28,127 nucleotides of DNA from a virus, in the IMG/VR virus record IMGVR_UViG_3300035430_000018, positions 1 to 28,127 of that record. One strand, written 5' to 3'. Made by a program: the position numbers and the translations under genes. Below are positions 21,374 through 28,121 of this stretch, piece by piece. Below the pieces are notes generated by a model, which worked only from the letters and a program-made list of their open reading frames with translations, was not told where the DNA came from and made no database searches. Numbering within the stretch: position 1 is the first letter of the stretch; each line of letters opens with the position of its first letter.

Positions 21374-22108
21374 TTAGCCAACAATGCGCTCGTATGGCTT
21401 ATCACCGCCAAATTCCTTCATCATGCGCTGAATCTTACGCTCATGGTTAGGATCGACTGCACGAAGCATCTGACCGCTCTCGTGCTTCTTAAACATCTCA
21501 GCCTCGATGTCTTGCCACGTAATACCACCCGGCTCAATGTAGCCATCAATCGGTAGCTTTGCAGGTGCGGTTGACTTGATCAGCGCCTCGATTAGTTGCA
21601 CAGACTTGGCACTGTCCACAGCGTAGCGAAGCTCTTCGTATGTATCCGAATCGAGATTGTTCTTCATGTACTGCTCGACAACCTTGATGCGCTCAACAGC
21701 GTTATCGCCTAGCTTCTGCATTTCCATCTCAACAGACACTTCCTCAACAGCCTGTTCTTGTGCTGATAGGATTTCCCATGCGTCATTCAATGCAGACTGA
21801 GACATATTGGTCTTCTCGCCAAACGACACAAGCTCCTGCCATAGCTCATCATCCTGCTCGACACCCTCGACAACGGAGTATCCGTCTTTAGGTGCGCCGG
21901 TGAATCCGCCGAACTTCTTTTCTAGCTCGGTGTATGCCTTCGCTTGCTCTGCGACTGACTTGTACTTTTCGGCTTTGTACCACTCGGGCATATCGCCAAC
22001 GCCTTTCACATTGTCAGATAAGAAGTATTCACCCTCGCCCAACGTAGGCTCAGCGGCATCTACTAATGATGTCAGGGTATCGTTACTTTCTACGGCCTGT
22101 TCGTCCAT
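21374..22108 (-). CDS. capsid assembly scaffold protein
   Basis: The 244-residue acidic, mainly helical protein lies between portal and capsid genes. The pattern MPEWYKAEKYKSVAEQAKAY and FGGFTGAPKDGYSV is typical of podovirus scaffolds. A long central helical region (about 100-160) is followed by the charged C-terminal end (HERKIQRMMKEFGGDKPYE) that would contact the capsid. The frame is open to TTG at 22120, but GGAG lies within that extension, 6 bases before ATG 22108, so 22108 is the start. It should be absent from the mature virion. Confidence 0.88.
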   Translation of the reverse strand: MDEQAVESNDTLTSLVDAAEPTLGEGEYFLSDNVKGVGDMPEWYKAEKYKSVAEQAKAYTELEKKFGGFTGAPKDGYSVVEGVEQDDELWQELVSFGEKTNMSQSALNDAWEILSAQEQAVEEVSVEMEMQKLGDNAVERIKVVEQYMKNNLDSDTYEELRYAVDSAKSVQLIEALIKSTAPAKLPIDGYIEPGGITWQDIEAEMFKKHESGQMLRAVDPNHERKIQRMMKEFGGDKPYERIVG

Positions 22109-22110
22109 GA

Positions 22111-22428
22111 TTATCTCCAAGGATAGTTAATGATCGCCCTCTTTGGGCTTAGTGGTTGGTGTTGCATAGGGATTGCTTCCAGTCTTCGCTTTCCATTAAT
22201 CAGGGCTAGGTTATTCACGTCGATCCAATCAACGTGTAGCCCGTCTTTATAGCAACGGAAGGCTCGGAATTTGTGGATATACTCGAACTTCTCAAAGCCA
22301 TACCGCTCATGTAGCGGGGTTAGCCAGTCAAGTTCACAGCCAATCTTATCGAGATGGTCGGTATGTTCGCAGACGACCTCGTACTTGGGCTTTGCTTTGC
22401 GCCCACGCTTCTTGGTTTCTTCGGTCAT
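22111..22428 (-). CDS. hypothetical protein, 105 aa
   Basis: The N-terminus is lysine/arginine-rich (KKRGRKAKPKYE), followed by a mixed charged region with CEHTDHLDKIGCELDW, two cysteines and several histidines. The C-terminal half (GLHVDWIDVNNLALINGK) looks beta-rich. I do not recognise the family. It lies between the Bbp19-like gene (ATGA overlap at 22428) and the scaffold gene, two bases from its start, so it is probably made with the head proteins. Confidence 0.75.
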   Translation of the reverse strand: MTEETKKRGRKAKPKYEVVCEHTDHLDKIGCELDWLTPLHERYGFEKFEYIHKFRAFRCYKDGLHVDWIDVNNLALINGKRRLEAIPMQHQPLSPKRAIINYPWR

Positions 22429-22700
22429 AGTCTCTCGGCTTGCTGTATGTAGTGGATGATCATACGGATAACACCTGCCTCGCCATTGTGATACGCCGCT
22501 TCATACGCGACGTTTTGGCTGGATAGGGATGTTGAGTTATCGAAGAGAAAGCGCCGTGTCAGATCCTCTAAAACCTTTTGCCCGTCTTCAGTATTGAAGC
22601 ATCGGGCATAGGCTTTGGTTATTTCGTTGATCTGCTCTTGTGCTTTGGCTTTCTGTCTCTTGGCGTCCGGGCTTGCGCCCTCAATTGTTTCCCAAGTCAT
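22425..22700 (-). CDS. Bbp19-like phage protein, 91 aa
   Basis: The pattern KAYARCFNTEDGQKVLEDLT, RRFLF, and EAAYHNGEAGVIRMIIHYIQ matches the small family typified by Bordetella phage Bbp19, found beside the portal gene in many podoviruses. The function is not established to my knowledge; a head or assembly role is inferred from location. It is helical, without a membrane segment. The ATG overlaps the portal stop (ATGA) and its own stop overlaps the next ATG. Confidence 0.75.
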   Translation of the reverse strand: MTWETIEGASPDAKRQKAKAQEQINEITKAYARCFNTEDGQKVLEDLTRRFLFDNSTSLSSQNVAYEAAYHNGEAGVIRMIIHYIQQAERL

Positions 22701-24259
22701 TCAGCTTCCATTGGTTGTTGTTGTTGCATCATCTGAGCTTGCGCCCCGGCTTGGATAATCTGCTGTTTCTCTACCTCAGATCGCACCAATTCCGATGGCA
22801 TCCCTGTTTTCTCTGCCGCCCATGTACCGAAGTCCTCGGTTTTGTACGCCATGAGTACCTGTTCTGGGCCAGACGTACCCAATACGAACTGAACCGCTTG
22901 CTGAACAGCTAACAGATCCTCACCATCTTGCGCTCGTGCTAGTGGTGACGTGAATTTGACCCTTACATCGCGCCCATCAAGCTCGATAGGTACGATCAAG
23001 CCGCGTCGAGTCAGTATAGCGACGACACGCTTGAGTATTGGTATGAGTACCTCGGTCTGAAGTCGCCCAAAAGCCGACCCGATCCGCTTTGCAAGCTCTC
23101 TGGATTCAATAGCAACTTCAGTGGCGCTACGAACAGGACCAGCAGGATCACGCAGGTCGTTGAACAGTGCCAGTTTAATAGCGTTTTGCAACTCGATGAT
23201 TTCAAACTGCGCGAGAGCAAGGTTCGATCCTGTGTCGAGACGTTGAATAGAAGGGTTGTTTGTGTTGTTTGATCCGACTGGAATCACAACACCCGGTGCA
23301 ATGACCATATTGTACGGGTTAGTCACGCCATCGTCAGTAGCCGTGTACATTCCTGCCAAATCTATTGCGGCCTTTTGCAAGACAAACTCTTTGGCTTTGT
23401 TCAATGAGCGCACATCGGGCAATGTCTGCATCGCTGGGCCGCGTCCACGTATCTCGCCAGCCACTTTCGTGTACCGACCAGTAACCCAAGGGCTTGATTC
23501 CCCGAAGTCCTCAGTCCATGAGAAACTGTTTTCCTCTGCAACCCACAGACATCCGTAGTACCGCTTGCTCTTAGGGTCAAAGATGACGCCCTCAGATACT
23601 CGAACCTCACTGTTAGGACTGTTCTCGATCATGTTTCGGACTTTCTGTGAAGCCTCAAAGCCCTTCCACATACGCTCAAGCAGTCGAGCCTTGACCTCAA
23701 ACCGTCGCCAATGCGTCTCAACGCCACCATACGGCCCCTCTTCAAACGCAATGCCCTTCTGCGGGATCGTGTTGAAGCAGATAGGGTTGGTCTCATCGTC
23801 CGTTTCCTCGATCTTCATGGTGGCAGTGCCTACCAATAGATCAAGTGCCGCCTCATAGAACTGCGTATGGAAGTTAGATCGGTTGATATAGTCGAATACA
23901 AGCTCACACTGCTGGTCTAGGTTCGCCCGGATGTCCTCTTCAGACACATCAAACTGGCCTGATTCGAGTAATCGGATGATCTCTTCAGTCGGTTGGAAGG
24001 TAGCCCAGCGCGACCAGATCGGAGCGATGTTCTCTTGTAGCTTGCTCGCACCCTGCTGAATAGCCGTCAACGCAGTCGAATCAAAGATGCGATCCATCTT
24101 CTTCTGACCACGATCATCACGGTCAAACAAGTTGCGCTGAGGCAAGAAATACTCATACACATCCTGCAGTTGGTCGTGCCACATTGCTTGTGTGTTGAAT
24201 GCTTTAGCTTCTCGTTCCTTGATATCTTGGATCGAGCCTAGATGCGGGGGCAAGCTCAT
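22697..24259 (-). CDS. portal protein (head-tail connector)
   Basis: The 520-residue protein matches T7 gp8-type head-tail connectors: MWHDQLQDVYEYFLPQRNLF near the N-terminus, FDSTALTAIQQGASKLQENI, GAVET-like hydrophilic loops, PDVRSLNKAKEFVLQKAAID in the middle, and a glutamine/methionine-rich C-terminus (AQAQMMQQQQPMEAE). It forms the dodecamer at the capsid vertex through which DNA is packaged and ejected. T7 gp8 has 536 residues. The start is ATG 24259, nine bases after the stop of the preceding gene, with a modest AGGT ribosome site. Confidence 0.93.
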   Translation of the reverse strand: MSLPPHLGSIQDIKEREAKAFNTQAMWHDQLQDVYEYFLPQRNLFDRDDRGQKKMDRIFDSTALTAIQQGASKLQENIAPIWSRWATFQPTEEIIRLLESGQFDVSEEDIRANLDQQCELVFDYINRSNFHTQFYEAALDLLVGTATMKIEETDDETNPICFNTIPQKGIAFEEGPYGGVETHWRRFEVKARLLERMWKGFEASQKVRNMIENSPNSEVRVSEGVIFDPKSKRYYGCLWVAEENSFSWTEDFGESSPWVTGRYTKVAGEIRGRGPAMQTLPDVRSLNKAKEFVLQKAAIDLAGMYTATDDGVTNPYNMVIAPGVVIPVGSNNTNNPSIQRLDTGSNLALAQFEIIELQNAIKLALFNDLRDPAGPVRSATEVAIESRELAKRIGSAFGRLQTEVLIPILKRVVAILTRRGLIVPIELDGRDVRVKFTSPLARAQDGEDLLAVQQAVQFVLGTSGPEQVLMAYKTEDFGTWAAEKTGMPSELVRSEVEKQQIIQAGAQAQMMQQQQPMEAE

Positions 24260-24268
24260 AGGGATTAC

Positions 24269-24583
24269 CTATCGGAGTTGTGGCGTTACGCCGTTATATG
24301 GACCAGAGCGTGATCCGCCTCGTGTTCCTCGTGGAGCGACTCCGCCCATTCCGCCCATGCCTAGCATGGTTCTAGCTGGTGCGGCACGTCCTGCGCCTGT
24401 ACCTGCGGCTTCTGCACGGCTACGTGGTACACCGCCAAGAAGTGACTTAGTGCCCAGCTTACCGCGAGCCATTGCCGCAAAGCGTTCTTCCTGCTCTCGG
24501 ATCTCTTCATCTAGTGCCGCCGCTTGACGACGCTCAACAGCGATTTGCTGTGCTGTGGGCTTGGGTGCTTTCGGTGATTTCAT
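24269..24583 (-). CDS. hypothetical protein between terminase and portal, 104 aa
   Basis: An N-terminal proline-rich start (MKSPKAPKPTAQQ) leads into a charged helix (about 15-45), then a glycine/arginine-rich, probably disordered C-terminal half (GMGGMGGVAPRGTRGG). I associate such KAP-starting small proteins with the terminase-portal gap of podoviruses, but no function is known to me. It overlaps the end of the preceding gene by 50 bases, unusually long for this operon; coding character is still good. Confidence 0.7.
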   Translation of the reverse strand: MKSPKAPKPTAQQIAVERRQAAALDEEIREQEERFAAMARGKLGTKSLLGGVPRSRAEAAGTGAGRAAPARTMLGMGGMGGVAPRGTRGGSRSGPYNGVTPQLR

Positions 24584-24917
24584 TTCGCAAATACCTATAT
24601 AGTTGATAAGGGGTCAAGATAAACGGGTTGTTGATCCCTAGCACTTGTTTAGTATGGCCTACGCAAGTGTTCAACATGAACAGCCAGCGTCGGGGTTCTC
24701 TAATTACAGCTTTCACGATGATATCATTTTCGACCACATCGGTCACATTATCCGTCGTGTACATTTCGACGCCCTTTGTCGTCTTGGAATGCACGATCCA
24801 TCTGCCGCCTTCTGGCTTGATAACATAGCAGTGTCGGATGGCCGGGTGCAGTATTGGACTCCACCAATGCTTGCTGTCACCCGTGAACACTACATAGCAA
24901 TCAGAAGACACGGACAT
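24534..24917 (-). CDS. possible permuted papain-like (NlpC/P60-type) protein
   Basis: The 127-residue protein lies directly after TerL (17-base overlap). It has an N-terminal SPILHPAIRHCYVIK with histidines 24 and 29, a central GGRWIVHS, and NTCVGHTKQVLGI with cysteine 85 at the start of a helix, followed by TPYQLYRYL. A histidine in an early strand and a cysteine at a later helix start is the order of circularly permuted papain-like enzymes (LRAT/YiiX type). I recognise it as a podovirus gene that often follows the terminase; catalysis is unproven and the substrate unknown. The C-terminal 16 codons overlap the next gene. Confidence 0.6.
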   Translation of the reverse strand: MSVSSDCYVVFTGDSKHWWSPILHPAIRHCYVIKPEGGRWIVHSKTTKGVEMYTTDNVTDVVENDIIVKAVIREPRRWLFMLNTCVGHTKQVLGINNPFILTPYQLYRYLRNEITESTQAHSTANRC

Positions 24918-26361
24918 CCATCTTCATCTGTCGCACTGGTCGCCTTACCTGACCACTCGTTAATGCCTGTCTGCCTTCGCCTTCACCCTGCAATGCGTAC
25001 TCCAATGCCTCGACCGGGTGACTGTATTCGTTCTTGTCTGGCTCATCGGTGTACTTCTCGCCCGATACTTGGATACGTCGATAGCAGAAGCCGCCCTGCA
25101 ATCCCTTGCGAATCATCTTCGCCTTCGGGCTGATTAGGAATCGAGGCTTGCCATCCATGCAAAGCTCTTTCATGGGTAGTTCCAGAGCCGCACGTCGCAA
25201 TGCCGGGTCATTCGTCAGCGTAGGTGTACAGGGTATGCCAGCCGCTCGCATGATCTTAAATGGTGTGTCAGCATTCGCTTGGTTCTTGTTGTCGCCGGAG
25301 GGATCGCCCCAGCCACGGAACCTGCCTTTAGGATAGTTCGCATCGATGTACCGCTTGAGACTGGGCGCAAAGTCCACAGCCCCGGAGTCCGTCATACAAA
25401 ACTCATCAAAGCAGATCCAGCGCCCCATACCGTCTCGCTGAAGAAACGCGCAAGCAGGTGTGCGACCGAAATCAAAACCCAATACGATAGGCTGATCAGG
25501 ACTAGGCTGATAAACGTCGCCCAAGCAATGAATAGAGTCAGTGTATAAGGGATGGACCGGCTTGCCACTTGAGACAAAACCGTACTCATTCGCGAGATTA
25601 ACCTTGATCCAATCATCTGTTTTGCCTTGTAAGCCACGTCGGTAATAGTCTTCGGGTAGGTTATGAACGTTCTCTGCCTTTGGGTTGAGGTACCATCCGT
25701 CGCCTTCCCGATATACACCACCCGGTTGACGGTGAAACTTCCATCCTTCTGGACGTTCATCTTCAGCCAGTCGGTAATACCAGTGATCCTCATCCGGTGC
25801 ATTGGAGTCCCCCAGCATTCCGTAGTGCGTAGGCTTGACGCCTTCCTTCATCGACGGGTATCGACCGCATCGCAGATCAAGCATATCCACAACGCTCTTA
25901 GAATGCTCCTTAGCCTCGTTTAGCCATACCCATGTAGTCTGTATACCCCTAGCCTTCTTTACGTGATCAGGTCGATCAAAGGCTATGAAGATGACTTCAC
26001 TGCGTACAGTCGTGCCATCCTCCAGTTTGAACTCAATCCGATGTGTTGGCGGCTCCTTGTTGCCCTGCTTGAACTCACCCAGATCGCCATGCACCTCGAT
26101 CCAATCCTTGATGGTCGTAGAGAATAATTCGCTGTAGGTATTACGTGCCGCAATGATGCGTGACAGCCTTACACCGTAGTTAGGATGGGTCTCACGAGTG
26201 ACTGGCGCTTGCTCGCACATCAACTCTAGGAACTTGAGGATAACTTGGACGGTCTTGCCGGAGCCTAGCGGCCCCATGATAAATGAGTTTCTAGCCCTGC
26301 AATCGGCAAACTCTTCGAGCACCTTGCCTTGCGGCTTCATGACGTACTCAATCGTCGCCAT
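24901..26361 (-). CDS. terL: terminase large subunit
   Basis: The 486-residue protein shows both parts of a DNA-packaging motor. Walker A is GPLGSGKT (30-37); the Walker B strand with catalytic glutamate is TTWVWLNEAKE (about 142-152), where Asn 148 takes the usual Asp place. The RNase H-like nuclease has VLGFDFGRTPACAF (Asp 297), CFDEF (319-320) and GDPSG (Asp 353). It drives ATP-powered DNA translocation and cuts the concatemer. T7 gp19 has 586 residues. The ATG at 26361 overlaps the small-terminase gene by 14 bases, and a weak AAGAGA lies upstream. Confidence 0.95.
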   Translation of the reverse strand: MATIEYVMKPQGKVLEEFADCRARNSFIMGPLGSGKTVQVILKFLELMCEQAPVTRETHPNYGVRLSRIIAARNTYSELFSTTIKDWIEVHGDLGEFKQGNKEPPTHRIEFKLEDGTTVRSEVIFIAFDRPDHVKKARGIQTTWVWLNEAKEHSKSVVDMLDLRCGRYPSMKEGVKPTHYGMLGDSNAPDEDHWYYRLAEDERPEGWKFHRQPGGVYREGDGWYLNPKAENVHNLPEDYYRRGLQGKTDDWIKVNLANEYGFVSSGKPVHPLYTDSIHCLGDVYQPSPDQPIVLGFDFGRTPACAFLQRDGMGRWICFDEFCMTDSGAVDFAPSLKRYIDANYPKGRFRGWGDPSGDNKNQANADTPFKIMRAAGIPCTPTLTNDPALRRAALELPMKELCMDGKPRFLISPKAKMIRKGLQGGFCYRRIQVSGEKYTDEPDKNEYSHPVEALEYALQGEGEGRQALTSGQVRRPVRQMKMDVRVF

Positions 26362-26638
26362 CGAATCTCTTACGCTGGACAGCTATGACTAAATCACCGC
26401 CGTTCGATCCAGTAATCTCAGTGGATTTTAAGTCTGGCATGAACTTAGCCATCATCTTGATAGACAAGTCAGCCGCAGACTTCATACGCTGTACGTCGAT
26501 AGCGTCAAACTCCAGCTCTGGATTAAGCAATTTCTTAACAACTTCATGGACATGGGTTTCATACCCAGACGCTTCGATCTTCTTCCGCATCTCGGCTTGG
26601 CGTGTCTCTCTGTTAAGTTGCGCTCTTGTCTTTGCCAC
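26348..26638 (-). CDS. terS: probable terminase small subunit
   Basis: From the GTG at 26638 the product has 96 residues (MAKTRAQLNRETRQAEMRKK...). AGGA lies 6 bases before this GTG. An upstream ATG at 26719 would give 123 residues, but that stretch overlaps the 55-residue gene and looks like an out-of-frame shadow. The protein is helical and basic at the N-terminus, with AADLSIKMMAKFMPDLKSTE, a pattern like the helix and exit of small terminases, and a beta tail DLVIAVQRKRF. Its position directly before terL supports DNA recognition for packaging. Clear HTH motifs are not visible. Confidence 0.65.
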   Translation of the reverse strand: MAKTRAQLNRETRQAEMRKKIEASGYETHVHEVVKKLLNPELEFDAIDVQRMKSAADLSIKMMAKFMPDLKSTEITGSNGGDLVIAVQRKRFDGDD

Positions 26639-26780
26639 CGAAGATCCTATCCCAGTTATCAGCGTATGCCTTCCGGGTTTCTGCTGTTGATTTACGCGCT
26701 CTTGATCCTTTCCCGCCATTCCACTCTGGAAAGTGTCTGTCCCGCGTTTCCTTGTCTAGTTTACCACGTTGATCAGCCAT
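26613..26780 (-). CDS. small phage protein, 55 aa
   Basis: ATG 26780 lies inside the end of the preceding gene (8-base overlap) and TAA at 26615-26613 ends it 26 bases inside the small terminase gene. The product is charged (MADQRGKLDKETRDRHFPEW), with a basic middle (GGKGSRARK) and an end RKAYADNWDRIFGGKDK. The YxDNWDxIFG ending recalls small proteins at the same place in other podoviruses. The function is unknown. It fills the otherwise empty space between the HTH gene and terS. Confidence 0.75.
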   Translation of the reverse strand: MADQRGKLDKETRDRHFPEWNGGKGSRARKSTAETRKAYADNWDRIFGGKDKSAT

Positions 26781-26955
26781 CACTTACCTCAGTTGGATAG
26801 CGTCCCCAGAATGACTCGCCATACCTGTGATAGGCTCTGAGGTATTTACTCATAGTCATCTCGTGGACATCGAATATCTGTGCCAATGCCCATAGCTTTA
26901 CGCCTTCGCCTTCCATCTTGGCGGCATCCTTTACCTGCTTATACGATAGCTTCAC
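26773..26955 (-). CDS. small helix-turn-helix protein
   Basis: The 60-residue protein reads as one HTH domain: KQVKDAAKMEGEGVKLWALA, QIFDVHEMTMSKYLRAYHRY. The A-x-x-F-x-V-x-x-x-T-M-S-K-Y-L pattern fits the turn and recognition helix of homeodomain-like or resolvase-type HTHs. It may regulate the late operon or assist the terminase, given its place three genes upstream of terL. It overlaps the membrane-protein gene by 17 bases. Confidence 0.75.
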   Translation of the reverse strand: MKLSYKQVKDAAKMEGEGVKLWALAQIFDVHEMTMSKYLRAYHRYGESFWGRYPTEVSDG

Positions 26956-27154
26956 AATCTAGCCCCTTGTAATCAGGATGACCATTGCGCCCGTCGGATT
27001 CCTTCCAGATTTCTACGTTCTCGCAGTACCACTCTTGCTGATCAATCTGATCCTGCATATCAGCGTTACCCGCCAAGCCTAGAATGATTACAACGAAAAT
27101 AATCACGGCTATGACTAAGCCCGGATTCTTGTTAAATATTTCTTGCTCGTACAT
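26939..27154 (-). CDS. small single-pass membrane protein
   Basis: The 71-residue protein has a short charged N-terminus, one hydrophobic helix (about 12-30, LVIAVIIFVVIILGLAG) and an acidic periplasmic or cytoplasmic tail with two cysteines (WYCENVE, GLDCEAIV). No lipobox or cleavage site is evident, so it is probably anchored. It is the first gene after the 27155-27217 gap; AAGGGATGG lies 3-11 bases before ATG 27154. The function is unknown. Confidence 0.75.
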   Translation of the reverse strand: MYEQEIFNKNPGLVIAVIIFVVIILGLAGNADMQDQIDQQEWYCENVEIWKESDGRNGHPDYKGLDCEAIV

Positions 27155-27172
27155 GACCCATCCCTTTTTTAG

Positions 27173-27230
27173 GGGGCAAGAAGCCCCGCGACCTTTTCGG
27201 CCTGTTATTCCCCGGTCTTAATGACTGGGG
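27173..27230. promoter_or_regulatory. two hairpins before the late operon
   Basis: GGGGC (27173-27177) pairs with GCCCC (27183-27187), and CCCCGGTC (27210-27217) pairs with GACTGGGG (27223-27230) with one G-U on the plus strand (a mismatch on the minus strand). The stop codon of the gene ending at 27218 sits in the loop of the second. Neither has a proper U-run on the minus strand. They may attenuate read-through from the early to the late genes. No clear late promoter is visible here. Confidence 0.4.
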
Positions 27231-27388
27231 TAATGTTTTGCCAGTTGTAACGCCCGCATATTTTCCAGCTTACTGACAGCACATAAATCGAGATACTCGG
27301 ACTCTGTGAGTCCTTTCAAACGCCCGACAAGTACGCATACTTTATCGAGGTTCTCAATGTGCTTCTCGCCGTTACGAGCGCAGAACAT
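27218..27388 (-). CDS. hypothetical small protein (start uncertain)
   Basis: From ATG 27388 the product has 56 residues (MFCARNGEKHIENLDKVCVL...), helical, with the stretch LKGLTESEYLDLCAVSKLEN. The frame is open up to 27445, but that ATG lies inside the -35 box of the candidate promoter at 27419-27445, and the ATG at 27412 would be almost leaderless. An AGAGAG precedes ATG 27388 at short spacing. I do not recognise the family. It is probably an early gene read from its own promoter. Confidence 0.55.
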   Translation of the reverse strand: MFCARNGEKHIENLDKVCVLVGRLKGLTESEYLDLCAVSKLENMRALQLAKHYPSH

Positions 27389-27418
27389 AGCTCTCTTCAC
27401 AGTAGTACACATTCGATA

Positions 27419-27445
27419 AGTATAACACATTTTGTATGAATGCAA
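27419..27445 (-). promoter_or_regulatory. extended -10 promoter, minus strand
   Basis: On the minus strand TATACT (27424-27419) carries an extended TGT before it. A TTGCAT (27445-27440) lies 15 bases upstream of the -10, slightly short, but the extended -10 would compensate. It would start transcription near 27412 and read the small gene and perhaps the late operon. Confidence 0.55.
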
Positions 27446-27461
27446 CTATTTATGTTTGTCA

Positions 27462-27488
27462 CGGACAAGAATAGGGGGTTCGTGTCCG
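27462..27488. promoter_or_regulatory. imperfect inverted repeat, candidate operator
   Basis: CGGACAAGAA (27462-27471) and TTCGTGTCCG (27479-27488) match as reverse complements in 9 of 10 positions around TAGGGGG. The site lies between two divergent promoters (27419-27445 and 27528-27556), the expected place for a regulator that controls both. A smaller palindrome TTGTC-ACG-GACAA overlaps its left arm. Confidence 0.5.
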
Positions 27489-27512
27489 CTCTGAATCTAC
27501 CCTACTAAAAAA

Positions 27513-27556
27513 AACTAACAAAAAATGTTGCTTTTTGATTTTAGATGTGTTTTAAT
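27513..27556 (+). promoter_or_regulatory. sigma70-like promoter with A-rich upstream element
   Basis: TTGCTT (27528-27533) and TTTAAT (27551-27556) are separated by 17 bases, with an extended TGT before the -10. Directly upstream AACTAACAAAAA (27513-27524) matches the minus-strand element at 2361-2350. The leader then forms the hairpin GGCTG/CAGCC (27566-27570 and 27577-27581) before an AAAGGGAGA ribosome site. Confidence 0.7.
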
Positions 27557-27602
27557 GTGTTCATCGGCTGGGGACACAGCCACTAACAAAGGGAGACACA
27601 CA

Positions 27603-28112
27603 ATGGCTAAAATTACTACTCAATGCGGTCGTCAGATCGTCCCAAGCTACCACGCTAAAGTTGTCGAGTACGCAACCATGATGGCAAACGCGCTTATGCT
27701 TGAGTTTGGTCACGACTTTGATCTTCATATCAAGACCAAGACTGGCGGGCGATCATGGGGCGGCGTAAAAGGCATCAGTATTGCTGACACATTGAGCGGT
27801 AACCGCGCCGTTTACAAATTCACTGAGTACAGCAGTATCGCGGACAGCAAGACTATAGGCACTGTGCGTGGCGACCAGGATTACTGTATTCGCGCACTTG
27901 TGGCACACGAAGTTGCCCATTGGTGGCACCATAACCTTTGCCGTGAGCAGTACGGTGCAAAGTGGGGTCGTCACCCAGAAGGCCGCAAAGGTGTAAACAA
28001 ACCTCATGGTCAACGCTGGCAGATGATTTACCGCGACTTGCGATTCTGGTTTGTCAATCCAGATACACGCGGTATTAATCCGTTTGATGCTATCGAATGC
28101 GAGGCCGCATAA
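27603..28112 (+). CDS. SprT-like zinc metalloprotease
   Basis: From ATG 27603 (ribosome site AAAGGGAGA about 8 bases upstream) the product has 169 residues; an in-frame ATG at 27525 lies in the promoter and is rejected. HEVAHWWHH gives zinc ligands H102 and H106 and catalytic E103, and NKPHGQRWQ gives the third ligand H135. This order and the HG-x-x-W element match SprT/Spartan-like proteases. The N-terminal 100 residues would form the beta/alpha part of the domain. It is the only complete plus-strand gene here and faces away from the late operon. Possible roles are cleaving DNA-protein crosslinks or host proteins early in infection; that is inference. Confidence 0.8.
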   Translation: MAKITTQCGRQIVPSYHAKVVEYATMMANALMLEFGHDFDLHIKTKTGGRSWGGVKGISIADTLSGNRAVYKFTEYSSIADSKTIGTVRGDQDYCIRALVAHEVAHWWHHNLCREQYGAKWGRHPEGRKGVNKPHGQRWQMIYRDLRFWFVNPDTRGINPFDAIECEAA

Positions 28113-28121
28113 GCGGCCTTT
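28102..28121 (+). terminator. hairpin overlapping the stop codon of the SprT-like gene
   Basis: AGGCCGC (28102-28108) and GCGGCCT (28113-28119) form a perfect 7-bp stem around ATAA, so the TAA stop codon (28110-28112) is in the loop. It is followed by TT only. It may act as a weak terminator or protect the mRNA end; the rest may continue beyond the window. Confidence 0.5.

Noticed and set aside
22109-22120. Longer scaffold start at TTG 22120
   Set aside because: The extension contains the GGAG ribosome site that serves ATG 22108.
26639-26719. ATG 26719 as start of the small terminase
   Set aside because: The extension lies in the 55-residue gene and reads like an out-of-frame product; GTG 26638 has a better ribosome site.
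27525-27602. ATG 27525 as start of the SprT-like protein
   Set aside because: It lies within the promoter, upstream of the likely transcription start; ATG 27603 has a strong ribosome site.
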